From assembly GCA_030592845.1 (NCBI GenBank), contig JAUVII010000017.1, forward strand, positions 1-32,254: a stretch of DNA of 32,254 bases. Direction: 5' to 3'. The DNA comes from Candidatus Krumholzibacteriia bacterium. GTDB taxonomy: Bacteria > Krumholzibacteriota > Krumholzibacteriia > LZORAL124-64-63. How positions within the stretch are numbered: the stretch's first letter is position 1; each line of letters opens with the position of its first letter. The position numbers and the translations under genes were made by a program. The notes beneath the pieces were generated by a model, which was not told the origin of the DNA, made no database searches, and worked only from the letters and a program-made list of their open reading frames with translations. Of this stretch, positions 25,493-32,254 are shown piece by piece.

Positions 25493-26766
25493 TCCGACAG
25501 GTCCATTCCCTTGGGCACGACCACGATGCCGCCGGCCGAGACATTGAACAGGCGGCGGTCCTTTTCCAGGTCGAAGCCCAATTCAAAGCCCTCGGGAATG
25601 ACGACGTTCTTGTCGATGATGCAGCGTTGGACCTTGGCGTACCGCCCGATCTCCACGTTGTCCATCACGATACTGTCGGCCACGTTGCTGTAGGAATTGA
25701 CCCGGACGCCGCGGCCGAGAATGGACCGTTCCACTCGTCCCCCCGAAATAACCGCCCCGCCACCGACAATACTGTCCTCCACGATGCCGGGCAGGGTGCC
25801 GTCCTCGGTAAAGCCGTGCACGGATTTGCAGGGAGGAACGGGCGGCTGCCAGGCCCGGAACAGCCAGGACGAGTCATAGAGGTCGAAGCTGGGCCGGCGG
25901 CTGACCAGATCCATGTTGGCCGCGTAATAGCTGTCAAGGGTTCCGATGTCACGCCAGTACAGGGATTCCCCAGTTTCCTCGTCCCGGAAGGGATAGGCGT
26001 AGACTTCCCCGCAGTTCACCAGTTCCGGAATGATGTCCCGGCCGAAATCATGCCGGGAATCCTGCCGTTTGACATCATTGGACAATTCCCGCACCAGATT
26101 TTCCGTATCGAAAATATAGACGCCCATGTTGACCAGGCAGTGATCCGGATCACCGGGGATGGTTTTCGGGTTCTCCGGTTTTTCCTCGAATCCGATCACG
26201 CGCCAGGATTCATCCACCTCGAGAATCCCGAACTCGTTGGCCCCTTCGCGGGGAACAACCGCGGCGCTCAGGGTCATGCAGCCATCGGTCCCGGAGTGAA
26301 ACCTCAGCAACTCGCCGTAGTCCATGCGGTAGATATGATCCCCCGACAGAATGAGCACATGGGCGGGCCGCCGGTTTTCCAGCAGGTAGATGTTCTGGTA
26401 AACCGCATCGGCGGTGCCCTGGTACCACTTCTGTCCCACCCGGTGCTGGGGCGGAATGCGGTACATGAATTCGCCGGCTTCATAGCTGAAGATGTTCCAG
26501 CCCCGCTGCAGATGCTTGTCCATCGAATACGATTTGTACTGGGTCAGGACATAGATCTGGCGCAGACCGCTGTTGATGCAATTGGAGAGGGTGAAATCGA
26601 TGATGCGGTAGGCGCTGCCGAAGGGGACCGCGGGTTTGGACCGGTCCCTGGTCAATGGGTAGAGTCTTTCGCCCTGACCGCCGGCCAGAACCAGGGTCAG
26701 TGTTTCGCGGACAAGTTGTCGGACACTCAATTTCACACTCCGCCGGTCAGCGGACACGCGGCCCAC
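25480..26766 (-). CDS. glgC: Glucose-1-phosphate adenylyltransferase
   Basis: 428 residues if started at GTG 26766; GTG 26736 with GGCGGA upstream is an alternative. It makes ADP-glucose from glucose-1-phosphate and ATP. N-terminal nucleotidyltransferase: LVLAGGQGERLYPLTRDRSKPAVPFG, RIIDFTLSNCINSG, WYQGTADAVYQN, ILSGDHIYRMDY, the substrate loop VIGFEEKPE and YWRDIGTLDSYYAAN. C-terminal left-handed beta-helix with VEDSIVGGGAVISG and SILGRGVRV. Last gene of the minus-strand glycogen block. Allosteric type cannot be told. Confidence 0.96.
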   Translation of the reverse strand: MGRVSADRRSVKLSVRQLVRETLTLVLAGGQGERLYPLTRDRSKPAVPFGSAYRIIDFTLSNCINSGLRQIYVLTQYKSYSMDKHLQRGWNIFSYEAGEFMYRIPPQHRVGQKWYQGTADAVYQNIYLLENRRPAHVLILSGDHIYRMDYGELLRFHSGTDGCMTLSAAVVPREGANEFGILEVDESWRVIGFEEKPENPKTIPGDPDHCLVNMGVYIFDTENLVRELSNDVKRQDSRHDFGRDIIPELVNCGEVYAYPFRDEETGESLYWRDIGTLDSYYAANMDLVSRRPSFDLYDSSWLFRAWQPPVPPCKSVHGFTEDGTLPGIVEDSIVGGGAVISGGRVERSILGRGVRVNSYSNVADSIVMDNVEIGRYAKVQRCIIDKNVVIPEGFELGFDLEKDRRLFNVSAGGIVVVPKGMDLSDQER

Positions 26767-26788
26767 TTACCGAAAACCGGCGGGTGGA

Positions 26789-27160
26789 TCAGTTTCTGGC
26801 GGCCGCCCGGGTTTCCACCAGGCCCTTGACCGTATCCAGAAGTTCCGAGACATCCGACGACTTCGTCACGTAGGCATCCGCGGCCCAGGTCAGATAGTTG
26901 TCTTTGTAACTGGAATAGGCGGTGTTCAAAACCACCGGCACCGAATTGTCGCGTTCCAGGATGCGTTGCAAGGCTTCGATGCCGTCCATACCCGCCATCC
27001 TGATATCCAGGATAACAAGATCCGGCTTCATGGTCTCTACAAATTCCAGACCCTGGGCCGCATTGCAGGCCGTCATGGTCTCGAATCCTGCCCGGCGCAG
27101 TTCCGTTTCATACAGCAGTCTGAGGTGGGGTTCATCATCGACAATCAATACTTTGCTCAC
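26789..27160 (-). CDS. Receiver-only response regulator
   Basis: 123 residues from GTG 27160, chosen because AAAGGAGG lies 6 nt upstream; a longer reading to 27199 has no such site. A single REC domain with no output domain: VLIVDDEP (Asp9, Asp10), phosphoacceptor Asp52 in VILDIRMAGMDG, switch Thr80 in VVLNTAYS, and Lys100 in AYVTKSSD. It must act through a partner protein, as CheY or Spo0F do. It lies after the sensor kinase gene and before glgC, so it is probably the partner of that kinase, with glycogen metabolism as a possible target (inference). Confidence 0.92.
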   Translation of the reverse strand: MSKVLIVDDEPHLRLLYETELRRAGFETMTACNAAQGLEFVETMKPDLVILDIRMAGMDGIEALQRILERDNSVPVVLNTAYSSYKDNYLTWAADAYVTKSSDVSELLDTVKGLVETRAAARN

Positions 27161-27181
27161 GACCGGCCTCCTTTGCCCATT

Positions 27182-27205
27182 TTCCAGGTGAGTGGGCACC
27201 TGGAA
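27182..27205 (-). promoter_or_regulatory. Intercistronic hairpin before the response regulator
   Basis: TTCCAGGTG-agtggg-CACCTGGAA is a perfect 9-bp stem with a 6-nt loop, 7 nt upstream of the regulator's ribosome site in the 102-nt gap after the kinase. No T-run follows. It could adjust mRNA stability or translation. Confidence 0.35.
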
Positions 27206-27262
27206 TCCCCGTCCCTAGGGTTTATTCTATATCATCCCCGTCAAAGCCGCCACCAGACCATT

Positions 27263-29077
27263 CTAGGTTCCCGGATCATTTCTGGGAAGTGGTAATATGA
27301 AGGAAAATACCGCACCGCCATCCGGCTGATTTTCCGCCCCCGTTACCCCGCCGTGGGACTTGATGATCTGGGCGCAGATGGTCAAGCCCAGACCCGAACC
27401 CGTGGTTTTGGTGGAGAAAAACGGTGAATACAGCTTGTCTCCGACTTCTTTAGCAAATCCCGGGCCATCGTCCCTGACCTCGACCTTGACCCCGCCATCC
27501 ACCAAAAGGGAACAGACTTCGATCCGGCCCCCATCGGGTTGGGCCTGCATGGCGTTGATGATGTAGTTCTGCAAAATCTGCTGGATTTCCCCCGGATGCA
27601 CGGCCAGGGCGATTCCATTTGTCTGCAGGTTCATCTCCAGGCGGATGCCCTTGTCGTTCAGTTCCTCCTGAAATTTATCAGCGGTCTCGCCCACGATCCG
27701 GTCGATGACCACCTCCTTGCGCAGCCGTTTTTTGGGCCTGATGAAATCCAGCAGGTCATGGATGATGGTTTCCATGCGCGCGACCTCGCTGGAGATGATG
27801 TCCGCGTACTGCCGGTTGGGATCGCCCTCCTCCAGGTTGCGCATGAGCGTGCGCGCAAATCCCCCGATGGCCACCAACGGGTTCCGGAGTTCGTGGGCGA
27901 CGATGGCCGAGGTCTCCCCCATGACGCTCAACCTCTCCATGCGCATCAGGGTCACCTGGTTGTCCTTCTGTTTCTGATGCGCCTTGCGCAGATCGATCAA
28001 CCTCTGCTCGAGTTCGGAATAGAGCCGGCTGTTTTCGATGGCGCCGGCGCTCTGGTTGGCGAACATCTGCAGAAACTCGAGGTCCAGATCGCTGATTTCC
28101 GTCCCACTGATGGCATTGTCCGCCACGATGACCCCGATGGACCCCGCCCGTGTTGTCAGGGGGGCCACAGCGAATTCCTCGCAGCCCAGCCAACGGCGGA
28201 CCGTTTCAACCCCGGGAATGGTGGTGGCGCCGATCACGCGCAGGACATGGCGGTCGGCCATCACCCTGATCAGGATATGATCCTGATCCTCCATGGGAAC
28301 GGACATATGATTGACAATTTCGTTGACGGCAACATCGGTCTGCTTGATCGACTGGTCGTAGCTGGTCATCATCTCGAACAGGTCGCCGGGCTGATCGGCA
28401 AGATCCTTCCAGATACGGGAGGCCTCTTCGGCATTGCTGGGTCCGATGGCGATTTCACCCTGCAAATGGTCGCCGGTTTCGTTGATCAGCAACAGGAAAG
28501 CCCGGTTGAACCGCAGTCCCTGGCCCGCGGTCATGCAGATGAGAACCGCTTCGAGAATCTGGTCGAGGGACAGGTTGGCCCCGTAAAGGGCTTCGCTGAC
28601 CTGGTTCAACAGGGAGAGCTTGGCCAGGCGGGCGGCCCGCATCTGGTCTTCATGATCCCGCTTGCGGATGTCCGCCAGCAGCATGAGACAATGATTGTTC
28701 CTCTGGGGATCCTCACCGGGTTCAACCCCTTCGTAATGGGCCACGAAGGGCGAACACTGGACCTCGACCGGGATGATGTCTCCCTTGGCGTGGCGCACCT
28801 GGAGCTGACGCAACACGCTGGAACCGCAATGGCCCTCTTCCCCGCAATGCGCCACACTGGACGCGGGCACGAACAGATGTTCCAGGGACAGCCCCACAAG
28901 ATCCCGGTTATCCATGCCCAGCATAATCCCGACGCCCTTGCTGGCCACCGCGATTTCGCCGTCCGGGCCGATGACCAGCATGGGCGATTCGGCCGCCTCG
29001 AAACCAGCCGTGGCAAGATCCGCCCTGCGTCGCAGAAAACCCCGGTTGTTCACTTCACTTTCCTTGTCCGGTGACAT
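27263..29077 (-). CDS. PAS-GAF sensor histidine kinase
   Basis: 604 residues from ATG 29077; GTG 29053, with AAGGAA upstream, is a good alternative. No membrane segments, so it is cytosolic. Order: PAS (about 25-140, ESPMLVIGPDGEIAVASKGVG), GAF (about 165-345), coiled coil (LYSELEQRLIDLRKAHQKQKDNQ), HisKA with His395 in VAHELRNPLVAIGG, and HATPase with N-box LQNYIINAM, DDGPGF and TTGSGLGL. Two Cys in the PAS (HCGEEGHCGSS) and three conserved His could hold a metal or redox centre, but this is not shown. The gene follows glgA by 3 nt, placing a kinase within a glycogen operon. Signal unknown; the regulator at 26789-27160 is the likely target. Confidence 0.93.
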   Translation of the reverse strand: MSPDKESEVNNRGFLRRRADLATAGFEAAESPMLVIGPDGEIAVASKGVGIMLGMDNRDLVGLSLEHLFVPASSVAHCGEEGHCGSSVLRQLQVRHAKGDIIPVEVQCSPFVAHYEGVEPGEDPQRNNHCLMLLADIRKRDHEDQMRAARLAKLSLLNQVSEALYGANLSLDQILEAVLICMTAGQGLRFNRAFLLLINETGDHLQGEIAIGPSNAEEASRIWKDLADQPGDLFEMMTSYDQSIKQTDVAVNEIVNHMSVPMEDQDHILIRVMADRHVLRVIGATTIPGVETVRRWLGCEEFAVAPLTTRAGSIGVIVADNAISGTEISDLDLEFLQMFANQSAGAIENSRLYSELEQRLIDLRKAHQKQKDNQVTLMRMERLSVMGETSAIVAHELRNPLVAIGGFARTLMRNLEEGDPNRQYADIISSEVARMETIIHDLLDFIRPKKRLRKEVVIDRIVGETADKFQEELNDKGIRLEMNLQTNGIALAVHPGEIQQILQNYIINAMQAQPDGGRIEVCSLLVDGGVKVEVRDDGPGFAKEVGDKLYSPFFSTKTTGSGLGLTICAQIIKSHGGVTGAENQPDGGAVFSFILPLPRNDPGT

Positions 29078-29080
29078 CGG

Positions 29081-30550
29081 TTAACGACCCCTGGTTCGGC
29101 CGACGGCCCGATAAAGTTTTTCGTACCTGGCCGCGGATTGGGACCAGCTGAAATCACATTTCATTCCCCGTTCCTGCAGCTTGCGCCATTTTTGGGGAGA
29201 CTCCCACCAGCCTTCCGCGGTTCGCAGGGCGGCCAGCAGATCCTCCGGCGTCGGGTCATCGAATACGAACCCGGTGCCGTTCTTTTTCGAGGCGTCGACG
29301 ATGGTGTCGGCCAGACCCCCGGTCCGGCGCACCACCGGCAGGGTCCCATAGCGCAGGGAGTACATCTGGGACAGGCCGCAGGGTTCGAAAACACTGGGCA
29401 TGAGAAACAGGTCACTGCCCGCGTAGATCCGGTGCGCCAGGGACTCATCGAAGGCCCCGACAAAAGCCACCCTGTCCGGATGGCGGGCCGCGGCCTTGCG
29501 CGTTTCGTCTTCGAGGGCCTTGTCCCCGGTACCCAGCAACGCGAAAGTGAATCCGTCTTCAGCCAGACGGTTCAGCAGGGGCAGGAGCAGGTCCAGGCCC
29601 TTCTGGTGCACCAGACGCCCCACGAAACCGCACAGGGGCTTATCCGCGACGGACTTCAGCCCCAGTTCCTTGAGGAGTTCCCGCCGGCAGGTTTCCTTGC
29701 CGGACAGGTCGGCCGGACCAAAATCCTCCGGCAGCGCCTTGTCCTTGCGGGGGTCCCAGGTCGTGTAATCGGCTCCGTTCAGGATACCGGAATATGATTT
29801 TTCCCTGCCCGACAGAATGCCTTCCAAACCGCAGCCGAAATCAGGATCGGTAATGGTCTCGACGGCGTAGGTCGGGCTGACGGTGTTCACCCGGTCCGCC
29901 GCCAGGATTCCCGCCTTCAGGAGATTGACGTTGCCGTTGAATTCGAGCAGTCCCGGATACGACGCCATGGACCGGGGCAATCCCAGGGTATCCGCGCCGG
30001 CTGCCGGATGAATTTCCTGGTGGGCCAGGTTGTGGATGGTCAACAGGGTGCCCGCGGGTCCGGGCAATCCCCGGCCCGCATACCACTTTTGCCTGTAGAC
30101 AATGGCGGGAGCCGCTTCGGCGTCATGGGCATGGATCACATCCACGGGCCATTCCAGCAGGCGGGCCAGCAGCAGGGCCGCCTGTCCGTGCAAAGAAGCG
30201 CGCGCCAGGCCGTCGGTGAAGGTGGCGCCGTCCTTGCCGGCATAAACTCCTTCCCGATCAAAAAGCGAGGGGCATTCGACCAGGTAGACCTTGACCGCGG
30301 ACCGGGGCGAACCGCGCATATGAAAACGGATGTCGTGCACTTCCTGGCCCACCCGCACCGAAAGGGGCGGAAGCTTGGCCAAAGGCCTGATTTTTTCACG
30401 TTCCCGATCCAGATGCCCATACAGGGGCAGAACAACGCGGACATCGTGTTTGCGGGCGGCCATCGCCGCCGACAGGGCCGCCACGACATCGGCCAGGCCC
30501 CCGACCTTGGCGAAGGGAGCCATTTCGGCGCTGACCATCAGCACGTTCAC
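29081..30550 (-). CDS. glgA: Glycogen (starch) synthase, GT5
   Basis: 489 residues from GTG 30550, with GGAGGA 7 nt upstream. It extends alpha-1,4-glucan from ADP-glucose. Motifs: MVSAEMAPFAKVGGLADV (ADP-glucose-binding Lys15-Val-Gly-Gly), DVIHAHDAEAAPA, TLLTIHNLAHQ, AADRVNTVSPTYA, GCGLEGIL, ILNGADYTTWDP, GFVGRLVHQKGLDLL and PSVFEPCGLSQMYSLRYGTLPVVRRTGGLADTI. Length fits bacterial GT5. Its start is 4 nt after the galT-like stop. Confidence 0.97.
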   Translation of the reverse strand: MNVLMVSAEMAPFAKVGGLADVVAALSAAMAARKHDVRVVLPLYGHLDREREKIRPLAKLPPLSVRVGQEVHDIRFHMRGSPRSAVKVYLVECPSLFDREGVYAGKDGATFTDGLARASLHGQAALLLARLLEWPVDVIHAHDAEAAPAIVYRQKWYAGRGLPGPAGTLLTIHNLAHQEIHPAAGADTLGLPRSMASYPGLLEFNGNVNLLKAGILAADRVNTVSPTYAVETITDPDFGCGLEGILSGREKSYSGILNGADYTTWDPRKDKALPEDFGPADLSGKETCRRELLKELGLKSVADKPLCGFVGRLVHQKGLDLLLPLLNRLAEDGFTFALLGTGDKALEDETRKAAARHPDRVAFVGAFDESLAHRIYAGSDLFLMPSVFEPCGLSQMYSLRYGTLPVVRRTGGLADTIVDASKKNGTGFVFDDPTPEDLLAALRTAEGWWESPQKWRKLQERGMKCDFSWSQSAARYEKLYRAVGRTRGR

Positions 30551-30554
30551 GTCA

Positions 30555-31622
30555 TCATCCTCCGGTGCGGAGCCTTCGCGCCGCTGTTTCGGGAATCACC
30601 GAATTGATGGTGAACCCCGTCCCCACCTCGAAACCGGCAGGGCGGCTCAGGCGGGGCATGATCTCCAGATGCCAATGAAAATCCTCTGCCGGCGAGTATG
30701 CCAGCTCATCCAGCCTTTGGTCACCAAACTCTTCACCGGCCGGCGGCGTCAACGGGGCGCTGTGGACCACCAGGTTCAGCGAAAGATCCCCGTGAATGGC
30801 TGACAGGCTTCGTAAACAAAAGGAAAGAACTTCCGCCAGGGCCTTCAGGTTTTCATCGTCGGCATCCGTCAGGTAGGCCATGTGATCCGTGGGGACCAGA
30901 AGCATTTCCCAGGGAAAACGGCTGGCCCAGGGCGTCAGGGCGGTCCACTGGTCGTTACTTCGCACCACCCTTTCGGCGGCACTTTGTTCGGTGGACAGAA
31001 GATCGCACAGAAGGCACTGGCCGGTCCGGGACCGATAGTCCGCCATCCTGACCGCCTTGTCGACCACCAGGGAGGGGATTTCGGGGGTGCCGATGATCTG
31101 CATGTGGGGATGGGCCAAGGTGGCCCCCGCCTCGGGACCGTGGTTGCAGAAGGGTGAGATGTAACGGTGGCCCGGCAGGCGCGAAAGAACATCGGAACGG
31201 CCGCGCAAAACCTTCAGCAGTTCGAACAGGTCGGTTTCCGTCAAAGAAGCCAGACCCGCCGCGTGATCCGGGGAATACACGATCACTTCGTGCGACCCCA
31301 CTCCCGGCCGCCGGGGGAACAGATCCCGAATCCGATCCGTGGGCCTGGTTTCTTCCGGCATGGAAACCTGGGGTTGGAGGGCAGGAAACTTGTTGGGGAA
31401 AACCCGCATGCGCCAACCCGGTCCATCGGCCGGTGCGCCGGTTTCCCGTCCCAGGGCCAGGATCTCCGGCGTGGTGCGATGTTCGTTGCCGGGACAGAAA
31501 GGGCAGTTGTCTCCGGCCTCCGTGTCCCGGCGCATCAGACGAAATTCGTTGGGCCGGTCACCCCTGCCCGCGGCCATGATCACCCAGCGCCCGGTCAGGG
31601 GGTCCTGGCGAAGCGTCGACAT
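30555..31622 (-). CDS. galT: GalT-family nucleotidyltransferase (HIT superfamily)
   Basis: 355 residues from ATG 31622, with GGAAGGAA upstream; a longer reading to 31691 has no ribosome site. GalT swaps UDP-glucose and galactose-1-phosphate. It shows DPLTGRWVIMAAGRGDRP, zinc-binding C-x2-C (Cys40, Cys43: CPFCPGNE), FPNKFPAL, SHEVIVYSPDH, the active site AHPHMQIIG (His171, nucleophile His173), and FHWHLEIMPRL with GTGFTINSVIPE at the C-terminus. The HPHxQ motif usually has Ser or Gly where Met172-like Met174 stands. First in the glycogen block, so an ADP-glucose phosphorylase role, as in the plant GalT-like enzyme, is possible. Confidence 0.88.
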   Translation of the reverse strand: MSTLRQDPLTGRWVIMAAGRGDRPNEFRLMRRDTEAGDNCPFCPGNEHRTTPEILALGRETGAPADGPGWRMRVFPNKFPALQPQVSMPEETRPTDRIRDLFPRRPGVGSHEVIVYSPDHAAGLASLTETDLFELLKVLRGRSDVLSRLPGHRYISPFCNHGPEAGATLAHPHMQIIGTPEIPSLVVDKAVRMADYRSRTGQCLLCDLLSTEQSAAERVVRSNDQWTALTPWASRFPWEMLLVPTDHMAYLTDADDENLKALAEVLSFCLRSLSAIHGDLSLNLVVHSAPLTPPAGEEFGDQRLDELAYSPAEDFHWHLEIMPRLSRPAGFEVGTGFTINSVIPETAARRLRTGG

Positions 31623-31777
31623 TTTTTCAGGTTCCTTCCAAAAAAATTCCCATCCGGTGGAACTTCTCGCCCGCGGGTCCGTAGAATACATCGTGACGAA
31701 GATTTTACCAGACGCAACCCCCTTTCGGGTGCACCTCCTTCGGCCACGGCGAACATTGACAAGGCGAGACGAGACAG

Positions 31778-31820
31778 GGAAACGGACCCCAGGGCGAAGG
31801 GTCCGTTTCCTTTTCTTCTT
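31778..31820 (+). terminator. Orphan plus-strand rho-independent terminator
   Basis: A perfect 12-bp stem (GGAAACGGACCC 31778-31789, GGGTCCGTTTCC 31799-31810) with a 9-nt loop is followed by TTTTCTTCTT. The T-run is only on the plus side. No plus-strand gene lies to its left; galT-like is on the minus strand. It therefore implies an unannotated plus-strand RNA, or it is a relic. Confidence 0.7.
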
Positions 31821-31838
31821 ATATATATACCCTACCGG

Positions 31839-31847
31839 TAACTATTC
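31839..31847. repeat. Target-site duplication, left copy
   Basis: TAACTATTC immediately outside the left inverted repeat, identical to 32236-32244. Confidence 0.85.
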
Positions 31848-31933
31848 GGTTGTGCCTCTGAAATTGTGTCTGACCAGACCACCGCCTTTTCGACGGTTCC
31901 AGGCCCGCTGGAATATTGGATATCAATTCAGGA

Positions 31934-31951
31934 AAACCCGCCAGCGGGTTT
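31934..31951. repeat. Hairpin inside the MITE-like element
   Basis: AAACCCG-CCAG-CGGGTTT, a 7-bp stem with a tetraloop. Confidence 0.6.
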
Positions 31952-31986
31952 GTACGCATGGATAATAGATATCATTGCAAAAAAGG

Positions 31987-31998
31987 CCCCCCGGGGGG
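31987..31998. repeat. C6G6 palindrome inside the element
   Basis: CCCCCCGGGGGG, flanked by AAAAGG and TCCCCTT that pair imperfectly. Confidence 0.6.
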
Positions 31999-32006
31999 TC
32001 CCCTTG

Positions 32007-32058
32007 TGACAATATATATGTTGTCAGAATCTTCTATTTGACAATATATATGTTGTCA
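32007..32058. promoter_or_regulatory. Two identical operator-like sites around a candidate promoter
   Basis: TGACAATATATATGTTGTCA occurs twice, at 32007-32026 and 32039-32058, 32 bp apart (about three helical turns). Each is a near-palindrome with TGACAA/TTGTCA arms. TTGTCA of the first (32021-32026), 18 nt, and TATATA of the second (32045-32050) would make a plus-strand promoter blocked by a bound repressor. No regulator gene is inside the element. Confidence 0.6.
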
Positions 32059-32118
32059 TTAATGCAGGAGTAACCCAATTGAAATTTTAATATGTTGAAA
32101 ACAAATAACATAGCTCAT

Positions 32119-32142
32119 AAAAGTGCCCCCGGGGGCACTTTT
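32119..32142. repeat. 24-bp perfect palindrome (terminator-like)
   Basis: AAAAGTGCCCCC (32119-32130) followed by its exact complement (32131-32142). Either strand would fold into a stem with a CCGG loop ended by T residues, as in a bidirectional terminator. It lies about 60-90 nt past the twin operators. Confidence 0.65.
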
Positions 32143-32235
32143 GAAAAATGTAAGTTATTAATAACAATTGAGATAAAGATCTGAAAGTCCAACCAAGGGA
32201 TAAAACCGACTAAACACAATTTCAGAGGCACAACC

Positions 32236-32244
32236 TAACTATTC
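32236..32244. repeat. Target-site duplication, right copy
   Basis: TAACTATTC immediately outside the right inverted repeat. It runs into a TTCAGG-A-CCTGAA palindrome (32242-32254) that ends the window, so the element seems to have landed beside a palindromic site. Confidence 0.85.
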
Positions 32245-32254
32245 AGGACCTGAA

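Larger units (their letters stand above)
31623..31847. other. Non-coding gap upstream of the galT-like gene
   Basis: Between the galT-like start and the MITE-like element. It contains only the orphan terminator, a possible extended -10 for galT-like (minus TGGTAAAAT, 31710-31702) and an AT-rich ATATATATA run near 31821-31829. No gene or tRNA is visible. Confidence 0.5.
31848..32235. mobile_element. MITE-like 388-bp non-autonomous element
   Basis: Perfect 22-bp inverted repeats end the segment (31848-31869 beginning GGTTGTGCCTCTGAAA, and 32214-32235). Directly outside lies a perfect 9-bp direct repeat, TAACTATTC, at 31839-31847 and 32236-32244, as left by a transposase that cuts 9 bp apart. 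The interior is AT-rich with no gene; it holds two identical operator-like palindromes, a 24-bp palindrome and two GC-rich hairpins. The only inner reading frame (32092-32184, 30 codons) has no ribosome site. A 9-bp duplication and a GGT terminus suit IS1-type elements, but other families also make 9 bp; the transposase source is unknown. The complete element with clean duplication points to recent insertion. Confidence 0.85.

Noticed and set aside
25222-26829. 535-codon plus-strand frame over the hydrolase and glgC
   Set aside because: Antisense to glgC and out of frame with the hydrolase; no motif.
27539-29074. 511-codon plus-strand frame
   Set aside because: Antisense to the histidine kinase, whose H, N and G boxes are intact.
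31750-31780. TTGACA at 31756 as a -35 for a small RNA
   Set aside because: No -10-like sequence at 16-18 nt downstream.
32092-32184. 30-codon frame inside the MITE-like element
   Set aside because: No ribosome site, spans the 24-bp palindrome, low-complexity product. Likely chance.
1-32254. CRISPR arrays, tRNA, rRNA, prophage genes
   Set aside because: No regularly spaced repeats, cloverleaf-like or phage motifs were seen.

Overview
The window is a gene-dense, GC-rich bacterial chromosome segment with about 24 protein genes, no rRNA or tRNA that I can see, and no phage or plasmid backbone. Frequent GTG and TTG starts, many 4-nt ATGA overlaps, AGGAGG ribosome sites, sigma70-like promoters, cohesin- and dockerin-bearing secreted proteins, TPR lipoproteins, and secreted proteins ending in a shared [WF]G-x-[IL]-K-x-LFR tail suggest a Gram-negative, free-living bacterium. 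The protein style reminds me of FCB-group candidate phyla (Krumholzibacteriota/Eisenbacteria-like). That placement is inference; no marker gene here settles it.

Layout. 1-2644, minus: a surface lipoprotein with an SdrD_B-like domain (its 3' end lies off the left edge) and an exported TPR protein. 2812-6000, minus: a FabK/nitronate-monooxygenase-like flavoprotein and a FadF/HdrD-type membrane Fe-S oxidoreductase, the latter preceded by a TetR-operator-like palindrome. 6116-6667, minus: a cohesin-like secreted protein, divergent from a plus-strand operon (6942-12054) of a CoA-binding protein, a nucleotide-sugar SDR, UDP-glucose dehydrogenase, a DegT aminotransferase, and a degenerate hydroxymethylbilane-synthase (HemC) homologue lacking the cofactor cysteine. 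12061-18821, minus: a pyrimidine operon pyrR-pyrB-pyrC-[TPR lipoprotein]-pyrK-pyrD with a candidate PyrR attenuator in its leader. 19161-19535, plus: a small secreted c-type cytochrome. 19542-23498, minus: dockerin protein, dusB-like gene, LysM-TPR lipoprotein and a tandem ECF-type ATPase. 23589-25492, plus: glycosyltransferase and carbon-nitrogen hydrolase. 25480-31622, minus: a glycogen-type operon galT-like, glgA, sensor histidine kinase, receiver-only response regulator, glgC. 31623-32254 has no gene; it holds an orphan plus-strand terminator and a complete 388-bp MITE-like element.

How the genes work together: the plus-strand operon probably makes nucleotide sugars for surface polysaccharide. 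The pyr operon covers four de novo pyrimidine proteins plus PyrR. The glg block makes ADP-glucose and glycogen and may sense or signal through its embedded two-component pair. The FabK-like and Fe-S proteins fit fatty-acid or acyl-CoA electron transfer.

Most worth checking: the MITE-like element with perfect 22-bp terminal repeats, a perfect 9-bp target duplication and two identical operator-like palindromes inside; the HemC-fold pseudoenzyme with an acidic tail; and the C-terminal tail shared by two unrelated exported proteins.
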